A DNA stretch of 31,803 nucleotides, taken from positions 1 through 31,803 of the forward strand of contig JAUQYW010000298.1 of the NCBI GenBank assembly GCA_030587525.1, given 5' to 3'. The position numbers were made by a program, and so were the translations under genes. The DNA comes from Candidatus Sigynarchaeota archaeon. GTDB taxonomy: Archaea; Asgardarchaeota; Lokiarchaeia; Sigynarchaeales; Sigynarchaeaceae. The first letter of the stretch is position 1. Each line of letters begins with the position of its first letter. Of this stretch, positions 1 through 7,894 are shown in pieces. The notes beneath the pieces are model-generated. The model made no database searches. It was not told the DNA's origin and saw nothing but the letters and a program-made list of their open reading frames with translations.

Positions 1-1095
1 GCTTGTGGCGCTAGTGATTGCGCTGGCGGTTATTGCTTGAATGGCACTACAAGTTTATGCTATTATGGCGTTGCTTGCGGCGGAACAAGCGGCTGGACAA
101 ACACGGCTTCATGCAGCATGACAGACGCTTGTACTGGTACTTGCCCGTCTTGCTCATGGCGTGATTACACTTCGTGTGATAACAGTCCTACTTACTGTCA
201 TTATACTGATTACAATCCGGATGATGTCCAGTCTTACATCGGGAAGTTTTTCTATCTCGAGGAGAAAGGCGTCACCGAGGGAAATAACTGGACAGCCATC
301 GACGCCCTCGTCCCGCTAATCATTCCTCTCATTGGTAATGAGGAGTCCTGGTCATTGTGGTTCGGCTGGGCTGGATATTACATGCTCGGCAACATCCTGA
401 TGCACTACATCACGTTCAACCGCACCGTGCCGCTTGATGTGGCAAGCAAGATGAAAGCCATCGAGCAGGATCATTTCCAGACCTTGTTCGACGAGCCATT
501 TCGTGTCAAGCACGGACATCTGCCCGGCGAGACGCGGTTCGACGACGTGCTTGCGCTCAATGACTCGGCCATCAACGCCCGCGTGGTTGCGCTGCAAACC
601 GGTGACGAGAACATCTTGTTCTACGGCGCGGAACGCCAGACTGATATGCTCACGAGCGCGTGGCTCCAATTGCTCATGGTCATAGCAAACGCGACGGATA
701 ATCGGCCGGAGCTCGTCCAGTCGTATCTCGATTGGCTGTTCGGCGTGAACCCCGCAGGGCTATGCATAATGGAAGGCGTTGGCTCGATCAACATGCCGCA
801 ATACCACCATCGATATTCCTATGCCCGCAATCCCCGCGGGGCAGTGCCCGGCTGCATTCCAAATGGCTTAGCACAAGTCACGGCATCTAAGGAATATGCC
901 GTAGCGCGGGGTTTCGATGCCAACGAGACGAACTTCCTTGCCGTGCTCGGTGATAGGTGCAGCTACGGGGACTGGGCGGGGAATCCATTGATGCGGGATA
1001 CCCCTCCATCAAATCCGAACGAGGTGTGGATCCCGCACGATGCTATGTTCTTGCGGATCTTCACGGCGATGGAAATCAGCGGCCTTTTCAAGTAA
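1..1095 (+). CDS. Glycoside hydrolase family 9-like (endoglucanase-like) protein, 3' part
   Basis: The reading frame is open at the left window edge, so the N-terminus is missing and only the last 364 residues are visible. The C-terminal part carries GH9 landmarks. There is a WLFGVNPAG block (the 'LGxNP' region of GH9), then a block with YHHRYSYARNPRG (family HHR motif), and finally NPNEVWIPHDAMF, where the Glu of NEV matches the general acid of GH9 enzymes. The catalytic Asp pair of GH9 lies further N-terminal and is outside the window. Known family members hydrolyse beta-1,4-glucans. Ahead of this part is a Cys-rich stretch with 11 Cys in the first 66 visible residues, rich in Gly, Ser and Thr. 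It suggests a disulfide-rich segment and an extracellular protein. The stop is at 1093-1095. The next gene is convergent. Confidence 0.72.
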   Translation, partial: ACGASDCAGGYCLNGTTSLCYYGVACGGTSGWTNTASCSMTDACTGTCPSCSWRDYTSCDNSPTYCHYTDYNPDDVQSYIGKFFYLEEKGVTEGNNWTAIDALVPLIIPLIGNEESWSLWFGWAGYYMLGNILMHYITFNRTVPLDVASKMKAIEQDHFQTLFDEPFRVKHGHLPGETRFDDVLALNDSAINARVVALQTGDENILFYGAERQTDMLTSAWLQLLMVIANATDNRPELVQSYLDWLFGVNPAGLCIMEGVGSINMPQYHHRYSYARNPRGAVPGCIPNGLAQVTASKEYAVARGFDANETNFLAVLGDRCSYGDWAGNPLMRDTPPSNPNEVWIPHDAMFLRIFTAMEISGLFK

Positions 1096-1107
1096 AAAAG
1101 AATTTCT

Positions 1108-1764
1108 TTAATCCCACAACTCTGATTTCAATTTTTCAAGCACGATTTCATGCTTTTCCTTGTAGACGTGGTCGGGTTCCCACTTGAGCTCCGCGACAGC
1201 TTCAGTGAATCCCAGGCGCCGCGATCCTTCCATAGCGGGCTTCTTGGTCGCCGGCCCGAGCTGGATACCTGCGAGGGATGGGACATAAACGGAAGACAGC
1301 AACTTCACGCTGTTGCCAAGGTCTTGGACAGGGGAACTGCTGAACCAGCACAGCGAGTAAAACTTGGCGTCCTTCAATTTTTTCTCGAGCTTGAATTTTT
1401 TCACGAGAAACCTCAGCACTTGCTTTGCATGCTTTGCCTTGGATGCGTTCTGTTCCACGCGGTCTTCGAGGAACAAGATATTCTTGGTGGATGCAGAGAC
1501 GGGCGCCTTGTCCATCCCTGGCATCCACGTGATGTCGCGCACGATCCCGCCCTCGCCAGAAACGAGCAAGCCATTCAAGAGCCACGAGCTGTCCACGGTC
1601 ACGGGAAAAATGACGGATTCTCGCAGCCCAATGCCTTCTTTTTGCATCTTCTTGAGCAAAAGGGTTGTCAATTCAGCGTGGTCCTCGAAATCGAGAAAAA
1701 TCTCGTTTGTCTTGACGATCGTGAAAATCACCGGACATAAATCCTGGAACCTACGAAGAACCAT
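1108..1764 (-). CDS. Hypothetical protein, 218 aa
   Basis: I do not recognise the family. The 218-residue protein looks soluble: it has no signal peptide or membrane segment, and hydrophobic and charged stretches alternate as in a mixed alpha/beta fold. A Lys-rich helical segment lies around residues 105-130 (KAKHAKQVLRFLVKKFKLEK) and a Glu/Lys-rich tail ends the protein. The start at 1764 is supported by a TATA-like AT-rich stretch (1776-1790, minus strand) that would place the transcript start almost on the ATG. It is divergent from the hydrogenase pair, with about 98 bp between starts, and convergent with the GH9-like gene, with 12 bp between ends. Nothing in the context assigns a function. 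Confidence 0.6.
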   Translation of the reverse strand: MVLRRFQDLCPVIFTIVKTNEIFLDFEDHAELTTLLLKKMQKEGIGLRESVIFPVTVDSSWLLNGLLVSGEGGIVRDITWMPGMDKAPVSASTKNILFLEDRVEQNASKAKHAKQVLRFLVKKFKLEKKLKDAKFYSLCWFSSSPVQDLGNSVKLLSSVYVPSLAGIQLGPATKKPAMEGSRRLGFTEAVAELKWEPDHVYKEKHEIVLEKLKSELWD

Positions 1765-1775
1765 ACGCCCATGGG

Positions 1776-1840
1776 TTAAATACTTTTTATCGAGCAGCCT
1801 TAGTCATTTACCGTTGGTTTTTGCGTCAAATTCTTTTAAA
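1776..1840. promoter_or_regulatory. Divergent archaeal promoters between the 218-aa protein and the hydrogenase pair
   Basis: Two TATA-like elements lie in the intergenic region. One is on the minus strand at about 1776-1790 and serves the 218-aa gene. The other is TTTTAAA at 1834-1840 on the plus strand, centred about 26 nt before the ATG at 1863. The spacing fits leaderless transcription in both directions. This was judged by eye. Confidence 0.45.
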
Positions 1841-1862
1841 TTCAAACGCGCAACTATGACTC

Positions 1863-2129
1863 ATGGCGAGTCGCAAGGTTCGCGTTCGGATCTGCATCGG
1901 AACGAATTGTTCGTTCCACGGCGGGCAATTGATCTACGACAAGCTGGATTCCGAGCCGCTCTTGCAAGATCATATCGACCTCGAAACCGTGAAATGTTTC
2001 GACAAGGCATGCAAGGAGGGGAAAAATTCGCCCGTCGTCGAGATCGACGGGAAGCTCCATGCCCGCGCCAGCATCGAAAAAATCTCCGAAATCATCTTTA
2101 CCAAGCTAAAAAAAGCGGGAGAGCTGTAG
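1863..2129 (+). CDS. Thioredoxin-like [2Fe-2S] ferredoxin, NuoE/HymA-like
   Basis: This 88-residue protein matches the minimal thioredoxin-like [2Fe-2S] fold found in NuoE and in electron-transfer subunits of hydrogenases. The visible ligands are C11 and C16 in RICIGTNC, the 'CxGTxC' signature after the first strand, and C45 and C50 in CFDKAC. The second pair is spaced C-x4-C, whereas NuoE usually has C-x3-C. It lacks the N-terminal helical domain of full NuoE. It ends one base before the hydrogenase start (TAG, C, ATG), so the two are almost certainly cotranscribed. Its likely job is electron transfer to or from that hydrogenase. The start is fixed by a TATA-like element about 26 nt upstream. 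Confidence 0.82.
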   Translation: MASRKVRVRICIGTNCSFHGGQLIYDKLDSEPLLQDHIDLETVKCFDKACKEGKNSPVVEIDGKLHARASIEKISEIIFTKLKKAGEL

Positions 2130-2130
2130 C

Positions 2131-3663
2131 ATGCCGCGGATTTTCGAGAAACTCCGGGGATTTTACACCCCCGTCACGGACATCCGGCGCCGGGTGTTCG
2201 CCGAGATCGCCAAGCTGATCGTCGAGGATAGGGCAACCCAGGATGAGATCGAGGCGATACCGTACAAGATCATCACGGAAGACGAGCCCCATTACCGGTG
2301 CTGCGTGTTTCGCGAGCGAGCCATCGTTAGGGAGCGTGTGCGGCTCGCTTGCGGCCTGGATCTCAAGGAAGGTGGGGAGAACGAGCCCAAGATACCCGAC
2401 ATCCATGCCGTGCTCACGGGCAAGAAGGTGATCTCTGAACCGCTCGTCAACGTTATAAAAATCGGTTGTGAGCGCTGCCCGACGGATTCCGTTGTCGTTA
2501 CGGATTTATGCCGGAATTGCATGGCCCACCCGTGCATTCTCGTTTGCCCGGTTAACGCGATCTCGATCATTAATGGCCGATCCCACGTTGACACGTCAAA
2601 ATGCATTAAATGCCTCCGATGCACCACCGTGTGCCCCTACGAGGCAATAGTTCGTCGCGGACGGCCATGTGCCCAGGCGTGCGGGGTGGACGCGATCGAG
2701 TCGGACGCCCAAGGCTATGCCGAGATCAATTATGAAAAGTGCGTGTCATGTGGCTTGTGCATCGTATCGTGTCCATTTGGAGCTATCGCGGATAAATCCG
2801 AGATATTGCAGGTGCTTTACGAGCTCAAGCATCAAGATCGGGTCCACGCCATAATGGCCCCGTCTTTTGTATCCCAGTTTGGCAACAAGGTCTCGCCAGC
2901 GGCTGTCTTCAAGGGGCTCCAAAAGGCTGGCTTTAAATCGGTTATGGAGGTTGCATTTGGTGCCGATCAAGACGTGTTGATCGAGGCGGGGAAGCTAGCC
3001 AAGATCCTTGAAAAAGTGAAAGCCAGCACCGCCGATCAAGAGGACCACGAGTTTCTCGGTACGTCATGTTGCCCGTCATGGGTCATGACCGCCCGGAAGT
3101 TCTTTCCCGATCTTGCGAAGCATATCAGCGATTCCTACACGCCCATGGTCGAAACTGCCAAGAAAGTCAAGCAAGATGACCCCGCATCGAAGGTCGTGTT
3201 CATCGGGCCTTGCATCGCCAAGAAGCACGAGAGCTTGTTCCAACCCATGAGCGATTATGTTGATCACGTTCTCACGTACGAGGAAATGGCGGCCATCTTC
3301 GTCGCGATGAAGATCGATCTCATGGAGATCCAGGAATCAATGCCGATCACGGATGCCAGTCGATTCGGTCGCGGGTACGCGATCGCTGGTGGCGTTTGCG
3401 GGGCGATTGCCGACTACACGAAATCTTGCTATGGCTTCCCCGAGATCGAGACCACCCGCGCCGACACGCTGCGCGAGTGCCGCAAGATGCTCGCGAGCAT
3501 CAAGGCAGGCGAGATCAAGCCCCGGCTCGTGGAAGGCATGGCATGTCCCGATGGATGCATCGGTGGCCCCGGAACCCTCGCGCCGCTCAAGCTCGCCAGG
3601 GCTGCTGTCGAAAAATTCGTCAAGGATGCGGGGAAAAAGGAACCGGGATGCGACGCGAAGTAG
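2131..3663 (+). CDS. [FeFe]-hydrogenase, group B-like, with N-terminal iron-sulfur clusters
   Basis: This 510-residue cytoplasmic enzyme should interconvert protons plus electrons and H2. All three H-cluster motifs are present: L1 TSCCPSW at about 311-317 (C313 is the proton-shuttle position, C314 a ligand), L2 IGPCIAKK with C361, and L3 EGMACPDGCIGGPG at about 468-481 with C472 and C476. The four H-cluster Cys are therefore intact. Upstream, residues 113-214 hold many Cys in ferredoxin-type spacings (CxxC plus CxxxCP around 113-139, then 158-168, 180-184 and 204-214), enough for about three to four [4Fe-4S] clusters. The GPCIAKK and GCIGGPG variants resemble group B rather than group A enzymes. 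No HydE, HydF or HydG maturase is in the window. The 2Fe-2S partner gene is immediately upstream. Group assignment needs a tree. Confidence 0.9.
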   Translation: MPRIFEKLRGFYTPVTDIRRRVFAEIAKLIVEDRATQDEIEAIPYKIITEDEPHYRCCVFRERAIVRERVRLACGLDLKEGGENEPKIPDIHAVLTGKKVISEPLVNVIKIGCERCPTDSVVVTDLCRNCMAHPCILVCPVNAISIINGRSHVDTSKCIKCLRCTTVCPYEAIVRRGRPCAQACGVDAIESDAQGYAEINYEKCVSCGLCIVSCPFGAIADKSEILQVLYELKHQDRVHAIMAPSFVSQFGNKVSPAAVFKGLQKAGFKSVMEVAFGADQDVLIEAGKLAKILEKVKASTADQEDHEFLGTSCCPSWVMTARKFFPDLAKHISDSYTPMVETAKKVKQDDPASKVVFIGPCIAKKHESLFQPMSDYVDHVLTYEEMAAIFVAMKIDLMEIQESMPITDASRFGRGYAIAGGVCGAIADYTKSCYGFPEIETTRADTLRECRKMLASIKAGEIKPRLVEGMACPDGCIGGPGTLAPLKLARAAVEKFVKDAGKKEPGCDAK

Positions 3664-3716
3664 GGCACGTCCCTCGCTGCGGATTCGATTCTTTCAATCA
3701 ATCAAGGTAAATATTT

Positions 3717-5618
3717 ATGGTAGATGTCAAGATCACACTAAAACCAGAAACGATCGTCGGCCCGCTGCAAAAACTGATGGCCGATTTCGGGTTCGACGAG
3801 ATCCGGGCGGTGCTCGATCCGCTAGGCCAAAAAGTTTTCGACTTGATTCTCGAAGCAAACAACCACTCGGTTTTGCGGAATCCATCAACCGCCAAGCTTC
3901 CGAAGCTTGAACGGTCACGTGATTTCGAGGAGTTTCCAAACAAGGTCTTTCGTTACGTTCGCTGCCATAACATGTTCACGGGCGATGGTGGCGACCGCCA
4001 GGGTGCGAAAAACGCGGGCTTGGTTCAAGTCACGTTTGACGAGAAGGGTTTGCATTGTAACTTTGATCGACTTGATGCTGCATATCAGACCTTTATCGAT
4101 GCCGGTTGTATCCCGTTCGTCGAGTTTGGTTTCACGCCTCCTGCTTTGGCAATGAATTCCCGCATGGCACATGCATTCAAGCAGCCCGATGCTCGCGATG
4201 CCCTCGTGAATTTCGACCCGCGCACGGATTTTGATGACGATCCCCTCGCGATCCAGGCGTGTCCACCGCGATCGTACACGGTCTGGGTCGATTTGGTTCA
4301 AAAAACGGTTAAGCATCTCCAAGAGCGCTTTGGTGCCACCAAGATAAAGGACTGGCTGTTTGAGCTCTGGAACGAGCCCGATCTTTACCCTTTCTGGGCA
4401 GGCACCATCGAGGAATATGCCGAACTCTTCGAAAAAACGGTCAAGGCGATCAAGGCCATTGACCCGGAACTCCGCATCGGCGCTCCCGCGATAGCTGGGC
4501 GCAACGATGCCTTGAAACGATTTCTCTCCAACGTGGTTCAGTACAAGGTCCCGCTCGATTTTATCTCCGTGCACGTCAAGGGCGGGAGCCCCGGTGCATT
4601 CGCGCACCCGGATTCCGACCACATCATGGACCTCATCCGTGAATACGTGAAGACCATCGGCGAGTTCAAGGAATTTTCCGACCTCGCGTCCCCCATGCGC
4701 GTGCCCATCTTGCTCGATGAAGCGGACGAGTTTCTCAATTGCGTGAGCGGGATACTCGAAAATCCCATTTATGCCTTCCGTGAAACCACGTACTACCCGT
4801 GTTTCGTCGTGAATTTGTATCGAAAGTTGATCATGTATCTTCGCAACGATGCACCGCCCTGGGTCACGATCCACGGCGCATACAGCGACAACTTGCACAT
4901 GGTCGACGAGCGCTTGCCGTTTGGCGGGTATCGATGCACGACAACGGCCGTTCCCGTGGACCGCAGCAACGCGAACAGTCCCAAGGTCGTTTCCCCGTTC
5001 GTTCTCGCGTCGGGGCGATTCGACGTGGCGCCAAATTCCACGCGATGGAACGTGCACGCGCACATCATCGATCGCCAGCGCTTGTTTTCCGTCCATCCCG
5101 CGCACCCGGCATGGACAGAACCATTCATTGTCGTGAAAAAACCCGTGTTTCACATTTACCCCTTGCTCCAGGCTCTTGGCCCTGTTGAGATCGGCGGGGA
5201 GGTCACGATCGATCCAGGGGTAGACCACGGGTCGTGGATCAGCATGATCCCGTCGCTCTCCCATGAAACGAAGGAAATTGCCGTGCTCGCATGGTATTTC
5301 ACCGAGGACTTGAACGCCGCTGGATCCCCGCTGCTCGTGGAAGTGACCGTCCCGCCATGGTTCAACATTGATGAAAAACAGGCCGTGTTCAAGGGCGCGA
5401 GCCATTGCGAGGTTAGCCCCGAAACGTGCAACGCGTTCGACGAATGGAAGAAAAATTGGGCGGACAAGGACGCGCTCGATGCTAAAGGCATCGATGCCCT
5501 GCTCAAGTACAACAAGAACACCTTCGAGCCGGAACCCGTGGAAAAAAAGGATCAGATCACGTTCAGGAGAACCCTGACCCTTGGTTCTCTCCACGAATGG
5601 ATTTTAAAATACGAGTGA
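3717..5618 (+). CDS. GH39-family glycosidase (beta-xylosidase-like)
   Basis: This 633-residue protein has no signal peptide and is probably cytoplasmic. The TIM-barrel part aligns with GH39. It has FRYVRCHNMF near residue 78, then a region ending FVEFGFTPPALA (the 'PFVELGFMPxALA' block), then LFELWNEPDLY with the acid/base Glu at E220. A candidate nucleophile is E335 or E338 in ILLDEADE, although the usual TEW context is not conserved. Known GH39 enzymes are beta-xylosidases, alpha-L-iduronidases and related exo-acting enzymes, so substrate is open. The C-terminal 200 residues look like the beta-sandwich typical of the family. It starts 53 nt after the hydrogenase stop, with an AAGGT stretch about 10 nt before the ATG. 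The downstream gene follows after 25 nt on the same strand. Confidence 0.85.
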   Translation: MVDVKITLKPETIVGPLQKLMADFGFDEIRAVLDPLGQKVFDLILEANNHSVLRNPSTAKLPKLERSRDFEEFPNKVFRYVRCHNMFTGDGGDRQGAKNAGLVQVTFDEKGLHCNFDRLDAAYQTFIDAGCIPFVEFGFTPPALAMNSRMAHAFKQPDARDALVNFDPRTDFDDDPLAIQACPPRSYTVWVDLVQKTVKHLQERFGATKIKDWLFELWNEPDLYPFWAGTIEEYAELFEKTVKAIKAIDPELRIGAPAIAGRNDALKRFLSNVVQYKVPLDFISVHVKGGSPGAFAHPDSDHIMDLIREYVKTIGEFKEFSDLASPMRVPILLDEADEFLNCVSGILENPIYAFRETTYYPCFVVNLYRKLIMYLRNDAPPWVTIHGAYSDNLHMVDERLPFGGYRCTTTAVPVDRSNANSPKVVSPFVLASGRFDVAPNSTRWNVHAHIIDRQRLFSVHPAHPAWTEPFIVVKKPVFHIYPLLQALGPVEIGGEVTIDPGVDHGSWISMIPSLSHETKEIAVLAWYFTEDLNAAGSPLLVEVTVPPWFNIDEKQAVFKGASHCEVSPETCNAFDEWKKNWADKDALDAKGIDALLKYNKNTFEPEPVEKKDQITFRRTLTLGSLHEWILKYE

Positions 5619-5643
5619 ACACTGCACGAACGCGATCAGAATC

Positions 5644-7821
5644 ATGGTCAGCGAATCCCCAACACGCTCGCGGCTTATTTCAGCCAACCTCCTGAGAGTC
5701 ACCCGTCTTGGCGTGTTTCTATTTGGGGCGTATACCACGGGGTGGAACTTTTTTAGTTTAATTGGGGTCCTCATTGGTCTTTTTTATTACCTTGGCCTCC
5801 GGGATCCAGCATGGAAACGGCATGGAATAGTCCTCGCGTGGGACGCGGGGATTACGAGTTTTGTCCTTATCTTGATTGGGTTAAGCAACGCGACGGGAGG
5901 GCCAAGCATATCGTTGACATCTGTTGCGGTGAGCATTGGTCCCGGGGCACTCGCGACCTACGGGATTGTGTTTGCGGTATGGCAAGGGCGCGTGAAGAAG
6001 CGCGTTGCCGTGTCCTCGTGGGTGACGAGAATAACGAGGTTCCGGAACACTATGTCGCGTAAGGGGAGATTTGCACTAACGTTGGGTATTATCCTCGTGC
6101 CCGTTGCATTCTGGTGGAGTCTTAACGTGAACTTGAATGTCATCATAGACAATAACATGCGCCTCCTCTGGGTCCATGCTCCCTCAACCGTTGAAAATGG
6201 CACGGACTTTATATTTACGGTCGAGGCGTGGGATAGGTACGAGCGGGTGAGCGCGACTTACACGGGCACGACCAGCTTTGCTTTGCAATCATATAACTTG
6301 ACAGATTATTCGTCATTGCCCGTGAGTTCAGCAAGGCTACCGGAAGCGTATACTTTTACTGGGCAAGCGCTCCCGTCTGACAAAGCGTATGAAATACGTG
6401 ATGGCAAGGATAATGGCCTGCATGCCTTTTCAGCACGCATTGATACGCCCGGCATCCACTATTTGCTGATTAATGACTCGTACTCGGACAATGTCTACTG
6501 GAGCAACCCGATCATCGCCCAACCCCTTTCCCCGGCAGACTTGCGGGTATATTGGGGGGACATCCATGCTCATTCAGAATTGTCCGACGGATCGGGTAGT
6601 TCTGCCCATCATTACTTTTACGCCCGTAACGTCGCGTGTTTGGACTATGCTGCATTGACAGACCACGGCGAAATAATGCAATTCCTTCCAGGAACCCTCT
6701 ACGACTTGGAACGCGCGTCGAATCTCGCCAACATTGACGGGCAGTTCGTCGCCTTTGGAGGAATCGAGTGGACACAAACCAGGACCGGGCATTTGACACT
6801 CGTGTTTTCTGGTGACCAGCTCCCGAGAAGTTCCCCGATCTCGTTTCTAGCCATCCCGTCTCCGAGCGACCTCTGGGCAACTCTGGACCAATTCACAGCC
6901 GCCACGGGGTGCCAGGTCTTGGTAATTCCCCACCACACCACGAGGGCAGAATATATACAGGACTGGACGTATCTTAACCCAAAGTACGTCAAGTTTGCGG
7001 AAGTAACCTCCGTGCAAGGGGAATGCCTCTTTGAGCAGCGGCACCCGCTGGAGCACCGGCCCTGCGGGGATCCGCCCGCAACCTATACAAGTGGTTCGTC
7101 CGTTATGGACGCGCTGATTATGGGCTATCACTTTGCACTAGCGGCTAATAGTGACGAGCATGATGGGCACCCGGGGCATTCATTGAGCCATACAGACGCA
7201 TACGTGGGGCATCAATATCCCATGACGACATGGGTCAACCGGGTTGATTTGCCCTATCCTGGCGGCCTCACCGCCGTGCGATCCACGAACCTCACCCGGG
7301 CGGCAGTATTTGCCGGGCTCCAAGATGGGCAAATTTACGCCACCTCGGACCACGGCCGTCCTTTCATGGATTTTGCCATTAATGGCACGCGAGTAGGTGG
7401 AAATTCCACGCTAACCATCCCTAGTCCCACCGCAACTCGGGAAATTACCGTTATGATCGCCCAGGATGGTGCTCCCGCTGCCAATAAGAGACCAAATGCC
7501 GCTTCGATCACCCCAAATTGGGCGCCCAATTGGAATGTAACGATCCAAATCTTGAAGAACGGCAACCTGCTGGCCAATATATCCGTTACCACGCCCATCG
7601 CGCTCGTGACATATCTCGACTCGACGCCCGTTACCGGAACGTCGTATGGCGTGGAAAATTGCACGCTGATCAACGGGAGATATTATATCAACTCATTCAG
7701 CGACAACCCGATTGACCCCGCCACGTTGACTACCCAGAGCCAAGACTTTTACGTAATCCGCGCAGTGGGTGAAAATGGGCGGATAGTGTACGCCGGTGCG
7801 ATATGGGTTGCGGCGTCCTAA
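5644..7821 (+). CDS. Membrane-anchored DUF3604/PHP-type putative metallohydrolase
   Basis: This 725-residue protein has a membrane N-terminus with four hydrophobic segments (about 21-50, 60-82, 92-113 and 142-165), followed by a large, probably extracytoplasmic, part. After a beta-rich region (170-295) comes a PHP/DUF3604-like catalytic domain. It shows YWGDIHAHSELSDGSG (about 304-318, metal-binding HxH), YAALTDHGE (about 335-343), VIPHHTT, NSDEHDGHPG and a later SDHGRPF. Together these give the His/Asp set expected for a multinuclear metal site. PHP proteins are phosphoesterases or related hydrolases, and the substrate of DUF3604 proteins is not known to me. Asn-x-Ser/Thr sequons are frequent in the outer part, as in other exported proteins here. 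It starts 25 nt after the GH39 gene, so the two are probably cotranscribed. Confidence 0.78.
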   Translation: MVSESPTRSRLISANLLRVTRLGVFLFGAYTTGWNFFSLIGVLIGLFYYLGLRDPAWKRHGIVLAWDAGITSFVLILIGLSNATGGPSISLTSVAVSIGPGALATYGIVFAVWQGRVKKRVAVSSWVTRITRFRNTMSRKGRFALTLGIILVPVAFWWSLNVNLNVIIDNNMRLLWVHAPSTVENGTDFIFTVEAWDRYERVSATYTGTTSFALQSYNLTDYSSLPVSSARLPEAYTFTGQALPSDKAYEIRDGKDNGLHAFSARIDTPGIHYLLINDSYSDNVYWSNPIIAQPLSPADLRVYWGDIHAHSELSDGSGSSAHHYFYARNVACLDYAALTDHGEIMQFLPGTLYDLERASNLANIDGQFVAFGGIEWTQTRTGHLTLVFSGDQLPRSSPISFLAIPSPSDLWATLDQFTAATGCQVLVIPHHTTRAEYIQDWTYLNPKYVKFAEVTSVQGECLFEQRHPLEHRPCGDPPATYTSGSSVMDALIMGYHFALAANSDEHDGHPGHSLSHTDAYVGHQYPMTTWVNRVDLPYPGGLTAVRSTNLTRAAVFAGLQDGQIYATSDHGRPFMDFAINGTRVGGNSTLTIPSPTATREITVMIAQDGAPAANKRPNAASITPNWAPNWNVTIQILKNGNLLANISVTTPIALVTYLDSTPVTGTSYGVENCTLINGRYYINSFSDNPIDPATLTTQSQDFYVIRAVGENGRIVYAGAIWVAAS

Positions 7822-7894
7822 TCAGATAAGGGAACTGGTGCGAGCGAGCCGCACGTGCGAACCGCGCGTATCAGTAAAGTAAAAAGAGGGATTA

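Noticed and set aside
3915..5594. A 559-codon open frame on the minus strand
   Set aside because: It lies fully antisense to the GH39 gene, whose plus-strand protein carries clear family motifs. The long frame follows from GC-rich codon bias.
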